This document shows positions 16,004 to 24,733 of a DNA stretch of 37,074 bases, in pieces. Positions within the stretch are counted from its first letter, which is position 1; each line of letters starts with the position of its first letter. The DNA is from Candidatus Aristotella avistercoris (GTDB lineage Bacteria > Bacillota > Clostridia > Oscillospirales > Ruminococcaceae): NCBI GenBank assembly GCA_904397835.1, contig CAJFOV010000044.1, positions 1 to 37,074 on the forward strand, read 5' to 3'. Both the position numbers and the translations under genes were made by a program. The notes below the pieces were generated by a model. The model saw only the letters and a program-made list of their open reading frames with translations. It had not been told where the DNA came from and made no database searches.

Positions 16004-16688
16004 TTTTATACCCCACCCCCCAGACTGTCTTAATAAATTTGGGGTTGCGTGGGGTCTCCCCCATCTTCTCCCGCAGCCGCCGGATATGTACCATAACCGT
16101 GTTGTTGGAGTCCAAGTATTTCTCGCCCCACACGTGTTCAAAGATCATCTCTGAGGAGAGAACCTTGCCCCGATTCTCGCACAGGTACCACAGCAGAGAA
16201 AATTCAATGGGCGTCAGAGACAGGGGCTTCTCATAGAGGGTACACTCGTGGGTCTCCCGATTGATGACCAGGCCGTTGAAGTCGATGATTTGGCCCCCAT
16301 TGGCCTCCTGGGCATCGTTGTAACGGATGGAGCGGCGCAGCTGGGCCTTGACCCGGGCCACCATCTCCAGGGGATTGAAGGGCTTTGTGATATAGTCGTC
16401 CGCCCCAATGGTCAGCCCTGTAATCTTGTCCACATCTTCCACCTTGGCCGTGAGCATAATCACCGGGAAGCGGAACCGCTCCCGGATCTTGCTGCACAGG
16501 GTAAAGCCGCTCATCCCCGGGAGCATCACATCCAGCAGCGCCAGATCCGGGGTATGTTGTTCCAAATATTCCAAGGCGCTCTGGGGGTCATAACATTTGA
16601 TCACCTGATACCCCTCACCAGACAGGTATAGGCCCACCAGATCCGCAATCTCCTTTTCATCATCCACCACCAAAATGGTCAATGCCAC
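15975..16688 (-). CDS. VanR-like response regulator (OmpR family)
   Basis: A 237-residue two-domain regulator. The receiver domain has the acidic pair at residues 9-10, the phosphorylated Asp53 (LALLDVMLPGMSGF) and the Lys in ITKPFNPLEMVARVKAQLRR. The winged-helix domain shows LSLTPIEFSLLWYLCENRGKVLSSEMIFEHVWG and NTVMVHIRRLREKMGETPRNPKFIKTVWGVGYKIE, very close to VanR. The start is the GTG at 16686-16688, seven bases after AGGAGG; the upstream ATG places that site inside the coding region. First gene of a VanR-VanS-VanY-like operon, it probably controls the carboxypeptidase. Confidence 0.92.
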   Translation of the reverse strand: MALTILVVDDEKEIADLVGLYLSGEGYQVIKCYDPQSALEYLEQHTPDLALLDVMLPGMSGFTLCSKIRERFRFPVIMLTAKVEDVDKITGLTIGADDYITKPFNPLEMVARVKAQLRRSIRYNDAQEANGGQIIDFNGLVINRETHECTLYEKPLSLTPIEFSLLWYLCENRGKVLSSEMIFEHVWGEKYLDSNNTVMVHIRRLREKMGETPRNPKFIKTVWGVGYKIEGGLPEKV

Positions 16689-17086
16689 AGGATCTCCTCC
16701 TCTCAAAAGTTTTCTTCACCCATGATCCATCTATTACAAACATTTCAACTTTCGGCGGGACACCGCTCCGCCGGTCCAATCTGTTCTCTCAATTCAAAAG
16801 GATATAACCGCGTCCAACGCCGCGAGGTATGATAACACTCACCGTCTCCAGTGGAGTCAGCAGGCTTGTTCCTCCGGGAACCGGGCCAGCCCTTTTGTTA
16901 CACGACAAAAAGGCTGGACAAAAAGCGTGCCAGGGGAAACCTGCCGACCGTGGTCCCTTTGGGTCACGGGTTTCCCCCTGGACCCCTTTCCCACCACGGC
17001 CAAAGGGTGTTCTCCCTTTGGAATCCCCCGAAACTTTCAATTGGAAAGCAAGGGGAAGCAGCATCATAAGAATTTTTCAAATCGCT
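16689..17086. other. Gene-free hairpin cluster
   Basis: No supported gene. Three strong inverted repeats stand close together: 16886-16917 (CCAGCC and TTTTGT arms), 16931-16982 (CCAGGGGAAACC facing GGTTTCCCCCTGG, with a nested stem) and 17000-17021 (CCAAAGGG facing CCCTTTGG). A diverged half-unit of the structured repeat lies at about 16780-16838. The promoter of the vanR-like gene should also lie in here but is not clear. Confidence 0.6.
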
Positions 17087-17380
17087 GCAACGTTCTCTCA
17101 GGCGTCCACTCCGAAAACTTTGTTTTCGGAGTGGTCAACGCCGTGAGGTTATTATAACAAATAATAGGTCCGCAGGACCGATTCCTCTAAACGTTACAAT
17201 GTTCTCTCAGGCGTCCGATGAAAAAGCTTTGCTTTTGAATCGGTCAACGCCGTGAGGTTATTATAACATGGACGAAGGCCCGCAAGGCCGATCCCTCTGA
17301 CGTTACAATGTTCTCTCAGGCGTCCGCGACGAAAACTCTGTTTTCGGAGTGGCTAACGCCGTGAGGTTATTATAACATAA
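17087..17380 (-). repeat. Tandem structured repeat, three copies, period 109 bp
   Basis: Three units with hairpin centres 109 bases apart (hairpins at 17106-17134, 17215-17243, 17324-17352). Each has a left arm AATGTTCTCTCAGGCGTCC, a central hairpin, and a right arm CAACGCCGTGAGGTTATTAT that partly pairs with the left arm. Between units lies a small hairpin with a GCA-type loop (GGTCC/GGACC, GGCC/GGCC) followed by CGATTCCTCT or close to it. Stem sequences differ between units yet stay paired. On the minus strand each unit contains TGTTATAAT, an extended -10 promoter match, pointing to the vanR-like gene. Confidence 0.85.
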
Positions 17381-17526
17381 GTTCTTTTCCTCGACACAAT
17401 TTGGCCGTCATTTCCCTCAATTTGTCAGAGAAAGTTAAGATTTTCTCCCAGCGCATCCCATATTTTCCGGTTCTCATACAGACCGTGTCAGAGTGGCCAT
17501 TGACCACCTGCCCTCATCGCAAGCCA

Positions 17527-17563
17527 ACAAAAAAGCGGCGCCGCTCCATGAGCAGCGCCGTTT
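17527..17563 (-). terminator. Terminator of the aro/tyrA operon
   Basis: Minus-strand stem CGGCGCTGCTC facing GAGCGGCGCCG, followed by CTTTTTT, about 30 bases after the tyrA stop codon. Confidence 0.85.
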
Positions 17564-17592
17564 GGGCCTTGGATCTCTTCTATCGTCCGGTC

Positions 17593-18450
17593 TCAATAGG
17601 TCCGGTCAAATTGTTTGCGCCGCTGGGTGGACTGGATGAAGAGTTTCTTGAGCCCCTTCTCATCCCCCTGGACCAGCTTCTCCCGCAGGTTCTGCAGTTC
17701 CGCCGCAAATCCGTCAATCTCCTGGATCAAGGTCTCCCGGTTCAGCAGAAACAGCTCGCTCCAGAGGTTTTCGTTGATCTTGGCGATGCGGGTCAGATCC
17801 CTGAAGGAGTCCCCCGTGTACTCCTTCAGGTGGGTGTTGTCGTTGCAGTTCATCAGGCTCACTGCAATGGCATGGGTCAGCTGAGAGACAAACCCGATCA
17901 TCTCATCATGCTCCCGTGGGGAGAGGATGCTGATGTGGAGGAAGCCCAAAACTTCTGCAATGTCCCACACAAAATCGATGTCCTGCTGGGTGTTCTTCTG
18001 GGTTGGGGTGATGATAAAGTTGGCATCCTGGAAGATCCGGTTGTCACTGTGGAAGACGCCGCTGACCTCTCGCCCCGCCATGGGGTGAGAACCAATAAAC
18101 CGCACATCTTTCCGCAGCAGTCCCTGGATCTGGTCGATGACACCACACTTGACGCCGCTGACATCGGTGAGAAAGGCCCCAGGCTTGAGATGCTGCTGGT
18201 AATCCTTGAGCCACTGAATCATGGTCTTGGGGTACAGGCCCAGAATCACCACATCCGCCCGTCCCAACAGAGCTGGATCCACCTCACTCTTGCCCGCGTC
18301 AATATAGCCCTGTTCTTTGGCAAAGGCGATGCTGTCCGGATCCACATCAATGGCGTAGACGGTGTAGCCGGCCTCCTTCAGACCCATGGCATAGCTCCCG
18401 CCAATGAGCCCCAGGCCCACGATCAAAAACTTTTTCTCCTTGTCAATCAT
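17593..18450 (-). CDS. tyrA: Prephenate dehydrogenase
   Basis: Converts prephenate to 4-hydroxyphenylpyruvate with NAD, the committed step to tyrosine. The 285-residue protein starts with the dinucleotide-binding FLIVGLGLIGGSYAMGLKEAGY and shows the catalytic-domain landmarks FIGSHPMAGREVSGV and SQLTHAIAVSL near residue 190. No ACT or chorismate mutase domain is attached, so mutase activity must come from PheA or elsewhere. The ATG at 18448-18450 overlaps the aroA stop by eight bases and follows AAAGGTGG. It is the last gene of the seven-gene operon. Confidence 0.95.
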   Translation of the reverse strand: MIDKEKKFLIVGLGLIGGSYAMGLKEAGYTVYAIDVDPDSIAFAKEQGYIDAGKSEVDPALLGRADVVILGLYPKTMIQWLKDYQQHLKPGAFLTDVSGVKCGVIDQIQGLLRKDVRFIGSHPMAGREVSGVFHSDNRIFQDANFIITPTQKNTQQDIDFVWDIAEVLGFLHISILSPREHDEMIGFVSQLTHAIAVSLMNCNDNTHLKEYTGDSFRDLTRIAKINENLWSELFLLNRETLIQEIDGFAAELQNLREKLVQGDEKGLKKLFIQSTQRRKQFDRTY

Positions 18451-19714
18451 CTGCAAGCACCACCTTTCCACCAATGCGCGCAAAATCTGTGAAAAACGCC
18501 GGGTAGGATTTCTCAATGGCCTGGGCCCCCAGAATGGTCACCGGCCTTTGGCATCCCAGAGCTGCCACTGCCAGACTCATGACAATCCGATGGTCCCGGT
18601 GTCCGTCCAAGGTGACGCCCCCCTCATAGACGGGCTGTCCCCGGAGGAACAGGTCCTCCTGGGTCCCCCGGATGCAGACTCCAAGTGACCCAAGCTCCTG
18701 CTCCATGGCCTGGGCCCGGTCCGACTCCTTGAACCGCAGCCGGCCCGCATGGCCGATGTGGGTCTCCCCCTGTGCAAAGGCCCCCAGCACCGTCAAAATG
18801 GGGCCCAGATCCGGGCAGTCCGCCAGGTCGATCTCCCCTCCTATAAGGGGAGATCGACGGACCCGGTATCCTCCTTGCACCGGCTCAACGGCTGCACCAA
18901 ACCGCTTCAAAATCGGAAGGATCGCCCCGTCCCCTTGGCGGGTCCCCTTTGTCAGACCCAGACAGGTCACATCCCCAAAGAGGGCCCCCGCCACGGCAAA
19001 GAAGGCCGCCTGGGAGTAGTCCCCCTCCACAGTATATTCGCACCCCTGGTACTGCTGGTTTCCCGGGACCTTCAGGGCATAGGCGTCCTCATACCAGGCC
19101 TGCACCCCAAAGGCCTCCAGGGCCTGCAGGGTCAGGTCCACATAGGAGCGGGACTCATAGGGCGGACGGATTCTGATGACCGAATCCCCCTTGAGCAGTG
19201 GGAGCAAAAACAGCAGGCCCGAAATGAACTGGGAGCTGATGTTCCCCTCCAGGACAAATTCCCCCGCCTGCAGCGGGCCCTGGATGGTGATGCCCTCCTC
19301 CCGGTGGCAGTATGGGAGGTCCCGCTGATGGAACAGCTCCTCATAGACCTTCTGAGGCCGCTGAAGGAGCCGGTTGCGCCCAGTGAAGGTCACCGGGCTC
19401 CCGCACTGGGCAAACAGCGGAATCAAAAACCGCAGCGTGGAGCCAGACTCGTTGCAGTCCACCGTTCCTCCAGGGAAGCGGGCCAGATCTGACACTCCCT
19501 CAATCTCTGCCCAGGTGTCGTGGATCTCTATTTTGGCCCCCAGATCCCGCATTCCCTGGATGGTGGCCAACACATCCTGGGAATAGGCCAGGTTGCGCAC
19601 CACGCTGCGCCCCCGTGCCAGGGAAGCGCAGACAATGGCCCTGTGGGCCAGGCTTTTGGAGGGCGGCGCCTGCACGGTCCCCTCCACCGGGGAGGGGAAC
19701 ACCGTGGCTCGCAT
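18443..19714 (-). CDS. aroA: 3-Phosphoshikimate 1-carboxyvinyltransferase (EPSP synthase)
   Basis: Transfers enolpyruvyl from PEP to shikimate 3-phosphate. The 423-residue protein carries PPSKSLAHRAIVCASLARG at the N-terminus, the NESGSTLRFLIPL motif near residue 90, the GNISSQFISGLLFLLPLL segment, and RFKESDRAQAMEQEL near 340. The ATG at 19712-19714 shares one base with the aroF stop codon (TGATG) and has GGGAGGG seven bases before it; the GTG one codon earlier is less well spaced. The NESGSTLRF rather than NAGTA-type active-site loop is of the class II sort, which is often less sensitive to glyphosate; that is inference from family knowledge. Confidence 0.95.
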   Translation of the reverse strand: MRATVFPSPVEGTVQAPPSKSLAHRAIVCASLARGRSVVRNLAYSQDVLATIQGMRDLGAKIEIHDTWAEIEGVSDLARFPGGTVDCNESGSTLRFLIPLFAQCGSPVTFTGRNRLLQRPQKVYEELFHQRDLPYCHREEGITIQGPLQAGEFVLEGNISSQFISGLLFLLPLLKGDSVIRIRPPYESRSYVDLTLQALEAFGVQAWYEDAYALKVPGNQQYQGCEYTVEGDYSQAAFFAVAGALFGDVTCLGLTKGTRQGDGAILPILKRFGAAVEPVQGGYRVRRSPLIGGEIDLADCPDLGPILTVLGAFAQGETHIGHAGRLRFKESDRAQAMEQELGSLGVCIRGTQEDLFLRGQPVYEGGVTLDGHRDHRIVMSLAVAALGCQRPVTILGAQAIEKSYPAFFTDFARIGGKVVLADD

Positions 19715-20730
19715 CACAGATCCCTCCCAATGACCTGGGCAATCCTGCGGCCTTTCTCAATGACCTGGCGGAACCGGTCGATCTTCAGGGACTCGGCCCC
19801 GTCGCTCCAGGCGTGCTCCGGGTCGTTGTGGACTTCGATCATCAGGCCATCTGCACCGGCGGCAATGGCTGCCAGAGACATGGATTCCACCAGCCGCCAA
19901 TCCCCCGTTGCATGGGAGGGGTCGATGACAATGGGCAGGTGGCTCTTGTTCTTCATCAGGGGGATCACACTCAAATCCAACGTGTTGCGGGTGTACTTTT
20001 CAAAGGTGCGGATGCCCCGCTCGCAGAGGATGACATTTTCATTTCCCCCGGACATGATGTACTCCGCCGCCATGAGCCACTCCTCCATGGTGTTGGACAG
20101 CCCCCGTTTCAGGAGCACCGGTTTTTTCACCTTGCCCAGCACCTTGAGCAGGTCAAAGTTCTGCATATTGCGGGCCCCCACCTGGATCAGGTCCACATAT
20201 TCCTCAAATTCTTCCACCTTGTCGATGCTCATGATCTCAGAGACAATGGGCAGCCCTGTCTCTTGGCGGGCCCGCACCAGATATCGGATTCCCTCGCTCC
20301 CCAGGCCCTGAAAGGCATAGGGGGAGGTCCTGGGCTTGTAGGCCCCGCCCCGCAGCAGGGTTCCCCCAGCATCCTTGATCCCCCGGGCAATCTCCAAGAT
20401 CTGCTCCTGAGTCTCCACCGAACAGGGACCGCCAATGACGGCGACTTTCTCCCCGCCGCCGATCTTGACGCCGCCCACATCCACCACCGTATCCTCCGGG
20501 TGGAACAGCCGGTTTGCTTTCTTGTAGGGTGCTGCCACCCGCTGGACATTGTCCACATACTTGTTGGCGGCCACCAGCTTCTCATCGATGGAAGCGGTGT
20601 CCCCCACAATGCCAAAGACGTTGTAGTTGGCGCCCTGAATCAGGGTGACGGAGCAGCCTCTGCCCTCAAAATCCCTGACAATTTTATCAATCTCCTGTTG
20701 GGGGGTATCTTTTTTGATGGTAATAATCAT
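19714..20730 (-). CDS. aroF: 3-Deoxy-7-phosphoheptulonate (DAHP) synthase, type I-beta
   Basis: Condenses PEP and erythrose 4-phosphate into DAHP, the entry to the shikimate pathway. The 338-residue chain has an N-terminal ferredoxin-like regulatory domain (residues 1-70, beginning MIITIKKDTPQQEIDKIVRDFEGRG) that in this subfamily mediates feedback by aromatic amino acids. The barrel follows: VIGGPCSVETQEQI, GGAYKPRTSPYAFQGLG, VLLKRGLSNTMEEW and IVIDPSHATGDW. Metal and substrate residues appear intact. It follows aroQ by 69 bases, the largest gap in the operon. Confidence 0.96.
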   Translation of the reverse strand: MIITIKKDTPQQEIDKIVRDFEGRGCSVTLIQGANYNVFGIVGDTASIDEKLVAANKYVDNVQRVAAPYKKANRLFHPEDTVVDVGGVKIGGGEKVAVIGGPCSVETQEQILEIARGIKDAGGTLLRGGAYKPRTSPYAFQGLGSEGIRYLVRARQETGLPIVSEIMSIDKVEEFEEYVDLIQVGARNMQNFDLLKVLGKVKKPVLLKRGLSNTMEEWLMAAEYIMSGGNENVILCERGIRTFEKYTRNTLDLSVIPLMKNKSHLPIVIDPSHATGDWRLVESMSLAAIAAGADGLMIEVHNDPEHAWSDGAESLKIDRFRQVIEKGRRIAQVIGRDL

Positions 20731-20799
20731 GGTAACATCATCCTTCCATTCTCCGCGGCGTTCCAGGGAACCGCCCCGCGGCAGGTCTTCCCGCGCCCG

Positions 20800-21243
20800 C
20801 TACTTGCCCTCCCCAAGGAGATACTCCTTGAGGATGCGCATGGCCTTGGCATATCCCTCATGGCCCATGCCGTAGACGGTGGCAATGCAGGCCATGCCAG
20901 GGTAAGAGATGTGGCGAAATTCCTCCCGCTCATAGATGTTGGAAAGATGCACCTCCACACAGGGGATCTGCACCGCCTTGAGGGCATCCAGCAGCGCCAC
21001 GCTGGTGTGGGTGTAGGCGGCCGGGTTCATAATGATGCCGTCCACCTGCTGGTAGGCGCCCTGGATGGCATCCACCAGCACCCCCTCGTGGTTGCTCTGG
21101 AGGATCTCCACCTGGATCTCCTCCTGCCGGGCCACGCCGCGGATATACTCCTCCAATTTGGAATAGGTCATTGCTCCGTAGATCTCCGGTTCCCGAATTC
21201 CCAACATATTGAGATTTGGTCCGTTAAGCACCAAGAACTTCAC
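20800..21243 (-). CDS. aroQ: 3-Dehydroquinate dehydratase, type II
   Basis: Dehydrates 3-dehydroquinate to 3-dehydroshikimate. The 147-residue size and the motifs are those of the type II, dodecameric enzyme: LVLNGPNLNMLGIREPEIYG, QSNHEGVLVDAIQ, IIMNPAAYTHTSVALLDAL and VEVHLSNIYEREEFRHISY. Catalytic Tyr and His are present. The start is a GTG at 21241-21243 after GAGGAG, overlapping the aroE-aroK stop by 20 bases. Confidence 0.95.
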   Translation of the reverse strand: MKFLVLNGPNLNMLGIREPEIYGAMTYSKLEEYIRGVARQEEIQVEILQSNHEGVLVDAIQGAYQQVDGIIMNPAAYTHTSVALLDALKAVQIPCVEVHLSNIYEREEFRHISYPGMACIATVYGMGHEGYAKAMRILKEYLLGEGK

Positions 21244-22474
21244 AATACTTCTCCTCTATCTGCCGGACGGCCTGTTGGGGCGTCCCGTTGTTTTCCACAC
21301 GGATGTCGCTGTACTGTTGATACAGCGGCAGCCGCTCCTGATACATCTGTGCCAATGCCTGCACGCTGGAGGAAAGGGGGCGGTCCGAACCGGTGACCAG
21401 GGATTCCAGCTTCCGGTCCAGAAAAACAATCACGCCGTTTTGCCGGAGATGGCGCATGTTTTCCGCATTCTTGACGCAGCCTCCGCCGGTGGCAATGACC
21501 CATCCGGTTCTCTTGGAGGCCTCTGCGGCCGCCTCTTTCTCCAGCTCCCTAAATCGCGCCTCCCCAAACCGGGAGAAGATCTCCGGGATGCTCATACCCG
21601 CCTTTTCTATGATCAAATCATCCAGATCCAAAAACTCCTTGCCCAATGCATCGGCCGCCATCCGGCCGATGGTGGTCTTGCCGGCGCTGGGCATGCCGAT
21701 GATCACCAGGTTGCTCTGCTGACGCAGCAGTTCCCCATAGATCCGCCGGATCTCCTCCTGGGGCAGTTCCCGGCCCTGGAACAGATCCTGGGCATACTTG
21801 GCCTGGGCCACCAACATCTGCAGCCCATTGGCACAGGGGATGCCCCTCTCTTGGGCCTGCAGCAGCAGCTCTGTATAGAGGGGATTGTAGATCACATCCA
21901 CCACCCCCGCACAGTCTGGAAACTGGTCCAATTTAAAAAGGCACTGGCCATTGTTGGGGTACATTCCCACCGGCGAGGTGTTCACCACCACCTGGGCATC
22001 CCGGTGCAGGGCATAGCAGTCCTCATAGGAGATGACCCCCTCCCGGCGCTGCCGGCCCACCACATAACATTCCCTGGCGCCCAGGCGCTTTGCCGCCGCC
22101 ATCACCGTGCGGCTGGTGCCGCCGCTGCCCAAAATCAGCACCTTTTTCCCCGCAAAAGGGATGCCGCTGCTTTGGACCAGGTACAAGAATCCCCCCAGAT
22201 CGGTGTTGTAGCCCTTGAGCTTGCCATCCTGGTTTACCAGGGTGTTCACCGCCCTGATCTCCAGGGCCGTGGGATCCACCTCGTCACAGTAGGGGATCAC
22301 CGTTTGTTTGTAAGGGATGGTCACATTCAGGCCGTCAAAATTCCGTTCTTTTAAAAATCTGTCCACCGCATCCCGCGCCAGGGGGATCAGGTCATAGGGG
22401 TTGTCCGCCAGCCTCTCGTGAATAAGCTTGGAGAAGCTGTGGCCCAATTTTTCACCAATTAATCCAATCTTCAT
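21224..22474 (-). CDS. aroE-aroK: Bifunctional shikimate dehydrogenase / shikimate kinase fusion
   Basis: A 416-residue fusion covering two consecutive pathway steps. Residues 1-250 are shikimate dehydrogenase: IGLIGEKLGHSFSKLIHERL, NVTIPYKQTVIPYCDEVD, NTLVNQDGKLKGYNTDLGG, and the NADPH-binding LILGSGGTSRTVMAAAKRLG. Residues 255-416 are shikimate kinase: P-loop GMPSAGKTT at 260-268, LDLDDLIIEKAGMSIPEIFSRFGEARFRELE, TGGGCV and DRPLSSS. The start is the ATG at 22472-22474, overlapping the aroC stop (ATGA) after GAGGAAG; a TTG six codons earlier is less likely. Both halves keep their key residues. Confidence 0.95.
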   Translation of the reverse strand: MKIGLIGEKLGHSFSKLIHERLADNPYDLIPLARDAVDRFLKERNFDGLNVTIPYKQTVIPYCDEVDPTALEIRAVNTLVNQDGKLKGYNTDLGGFLYLVQSSGIPFAGKKVLILGSGGTSRTVMAAAKRLGARECYVVGRQRREGVISYEDCYALHRDAQVVVNTSPVGMYPNNGQCLFKLDQFPDCAGVVDVIYNPLYTELLLQAQERGIPCANGLQMLVAQAKYAQDLFQGRELPQEEIRRIYGELLRQQSNLVIIGMPSAGKTTIGRMAADALGKEFLDLDDLIIEKAGMSIPEIFSRFGEARFRELEKEAAAEASKRTGWVIATGGGCVKNAENMRHLRQNGVIVFLDRKLESLVTGSDRPLSSSVQALAQMYQERLPLYQQYSDIRVENNGTPQQAVRQIEEKYCEVLGA

Positions 22475-23580
22475 GGGTTCTTCCTCATCCAAAGGGTTCC
22501 GTACCGCTGTGCAAACAGATCCACCAATCCGATGGCCGCCACCGCATCCACCACCGCCCTGGCCCGGTGGAGAATGGCCGGGTCGTGCCGGCCCTGGATC
22601 TGCAGCGTTGTGTTCTTCTGTTCTCTCAGGTCCACCGTCTCCTGCTCCAAATAGATGGAGGGGGTGGGTTTGACCACGGTGCGCACCACCAAGGGCATGC
22701 CGTTGGTGATGCCGCCATTGATTCCGCCGTTGTGGTTGGTGGCGGTGATTGCCCGGCCATTCTCATATCGGAAGGGGTCATTTGCCTGGCTGCCCAACTG
22801 ATCGGCAAAGCCAAAGCCCAGGCCGAACTCCACCCCTTTCACCGCCGGGACGCTGAAGAGCAGGTGGGAGAGGGTGCTCTCCACCGAGTCAAAGAAGGGC
22901 TCCCCCACGCCGGCAGGCATGCCCACCACAGCGGTCTCCAAAATGCCCCCCACAGAGTCCCCCTTTTCATGGGCCCGCTGGATAGCCCGGACCATTTTTG
23001 CCCAGCGATCCAAGGACAGGGCCGGGAACTCCTCCTGATCCAGTTTTTCCAGGGCCTTCTGAAGAGCCTGCTCCTCCTGGGGCAGCGGCTCATCGTCAAC
23101 GCCGCCACAGCGAGCAATGTGGGTGCCAAGGCGGATGCCCTTTTCTCTGAGGATCTGCTGGCAGATAGCCCCCGCCGCAACCAGCGGGGCGGTGATTCGG
23201 CCGGAAAAATGGCCTCCCCCCCGATAGTCCTGGTAGCCCAGATACTTGGCCTGGGCGGTATAGTCCGCATGGGAGGGGCGGGGCAGGTACCGGGTCTTTT
23301 CATAGTCCTTGCTGTGCTGATCCTGGTTTGGGATCAGCAGGCACAGAGGCGTTCCTGTGGTATATCCCTCAAAGAAACCGCTGACAATTTGAAAAGCATC
23401 TGTCTCCCGCCGGGCGGTGGAGATGTTCCCCTTGGCCCTGCGCCGATCCAGCTGCCGGCGAATCCCCTCCAAATCCAGAGGGATTCCCGGTGCCAGGCCG
23501 TCCATCACCACGCCGATGGCCGCTCCATGGGACTCCCCAAACAGGCAGATCTGCAGAGCGGAGCCAAAGATATTTTTCAT
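22471..23580 (-). CDS. aroC: Chorismate synthase
   Basis: Turns EPSP into chorismate using reduced flavin as cofactor. The 369-residue protein begins FGSALQICLFGESHGAAIGVVMDGLAPGIPLD and has the family signatures RPSHADYTAQAKYLGYQDYRGGGHFSGRITAPLVAAGAI and GRHDPAILHRARAVVDAVAAI. It overlaps aroB by four bases and the fusion gene by four bases, so the three are translationally coupled. Confidence 0.96.
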   Translation of the reverse strand: MKNIFGSALQICLFGESHGAAIGVVMDGLAPGIPLDLEGIRRQLDRRRAKGNISTARRETDAFQIVSGFFEGYTTGTPLCLLIPNQDQHSKDYEKTRYLPRPSHADYTAQAKYLGYQDYRGGGHFSGRITAPLVAAGAICQQILREKGIRLGTHIARCGGVDDEPLPQEEQALQKALEKLDQEEFPALSLDRWAKMVRAIQRAHEKGDSVGGILETAVVGMPAGVGEPFFDSVESTLSHLLFSVPAVKGVEFGLGFGFADQLGSQANDPFRYENGRAITATNHNGGINGGITNGMPLVVRTVVKPTPSIYLEQETVDLREQKNTTLQIQGRHDPAILHRARAVVDAVAAIGLVDLFAQRYGTLWMRKNP

Positions 23581-24590
23581 GCCAGTTCCCTCCTCACCAG
23601 ATCCTCCAATTGGGCCATGGTCAACTGCTCCAGCCGGGCCCTGCCAGCCTCCCTAACCTTTACCACGGTGATGGAGTCTCCCGTGGCCTTCTTGTCCTTC
23701 TGCATCACTTCCAACAGGCGGTGGGGGTCCACCTGGGCCTGGGTGGGTATCTGGAGCTTGTCGCAGACCCTTTTCAGACGCCACCGCAGGTCCTCCCCCT
23801 CCAACATGGGAAACATACCGATGGCCACGCACTCCCCATGGAGTAATCCAGAAAGGCCATAGAGGCTCTCCACCCCGTGGCCAATGGTGTGGCCAAAATT
23901 TAAGATTTTTCGCAGGCCCTGTTCCTTCTCATCCTGCTCCACCACAGCCTTTTTCACCAGGAGGGAGCGGTACACGATCTCCTCAATCTGTTCCCGGGGA
24001 TCCTGCCGTTCAAAGAGTTGAAACAGGGTTTCATCGTAGATGAGCCCCGCCTTCACCGCCTCCATCAAGCCGTTGTTATAGTGGCGGGATGGCAGCGTGT
24101 CTAGGGTGTCAAAGTCAATAAGAACGGCCTTTGGCTGATAGAAGGCCCCCACAATGTTCTTGACTCCCTCCAAATTGACAGCCACCTTGCCTCCGATGCT
24201 GCTGTCAATCTGGGCCAGGGTGGTGGTGGGGATGTTGACAAAATCAATTCCCCGCATATAGGTGGCTGCCACAAACCCAGCCAGATCCCCCATGACCCCG
24301 CCGCCCACGGCGATGACACAGTCCTTGCGAGAAAAATTTTCTTCCAGCAGCTTTTTGCACAGGGATTCATAGACGGAAAAACTTTTGGCGCCCTCCCCCT
24401 GCTGGACCACTACCCGGTGCCCCTGGGGACACTGGGCCAAAATCCGATCGGTATAGGAGAGGGGCACCCCCTCATCTGTGACCAGCAGCACCTTGCGGTC
24501 CAGGGACACAAACTCCCCCACCCGATCCAGTAGGCCGCGTCCCAACTGAATATCATAGGGCGCCCCCGGTACGTTTACCGTCAGTTTCAC
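23577..24590 (-). CDS. aroB: 3-Dehydroquinate synthase
   Basis: Cyclises DAHP to 3-dehydroquinate, using NAD and a divalent metal. The 337-residue protein shows the NAD-binding GGGVMGDLAGFVAATYMRGIDFVNIPTTTLAQIDSSIGGK, the metal-site EAVKAGLIYD, and LNFGHTIGHGVES. The start is the GTG at 24588-24590 with GGGGAGGG at good spacing; the in-frame extension upstream runs into the promoter region. It is the first gene of the seven-gene aromatic operon, whose remaining genes follow with overlaps or short gaps. Its promoter is at 24645-24672. Confidence 0.96.
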   Translation of the reverse strand: MKLTVNVPGAPYDIQLGRGLLDRVGEFVSLDRKVLLVTDEGVPLSYTDRILAQCPQGHRVVVQQGEGAKSFSVYESLCKKLLEENFSRKDCVIAVGGGVMGDLAGFVAATYMRGIDFVNIPTTTLAQIDSSIGGKVAVNLEGVKNIVGAFYQPKAVLIDFDTLDTLPSRHYNNGLMEAVKAGLIYDETLFQLFERQDPREQIEEIVYRSLLVKKAVVEQDEKEQGLRKILNFGHTIGHGVESLYGLSGLLHGECVAIGMFPMLEGEDLRWRLKRVCDKLQIPTQAQVDPHRLLEVMQKDKKATGDSITVVKVREAGRARLEQLTMAQLEDLVRRELA

Positions 24591-24644
24591 AGGAATCCCT
24601 CCCCTGGCCCTTCTGCAAGTGCCATCCAAAAGTAGTTAGTTATC

Positions 24645-24672
24645 ATTATAAACTTTTTCTTACGATTGTCCA
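24645..24672 (-). promoter_or_regulatory. Promoter of the aroB-tyrA operon
   Basis: On the minus strand TGGACA (24667-24672), 16 bases, then TATAAT (24645-24650), about 55 bases before the aroB GTG. No T-box or riboswitch motif lies between. Confidence 0.8.
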
Positions 24673-24733
24673 CACTTTTTTCCAGCAGGTTCTGTCCCCA
24701 TCCCGTTGTAAAACCCTCCGCTGCATATTGCGG

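Noticed and set aside
19615-21396. 593-codon plus-strand ORF across the aro genes
   Set aside because: It lies opposite aroA, aroF and aroQ, has no ribosome binding site and encodes a low-complexity, Gly/His/Leu-rich product typical of antisense frames in GC-rich genes.
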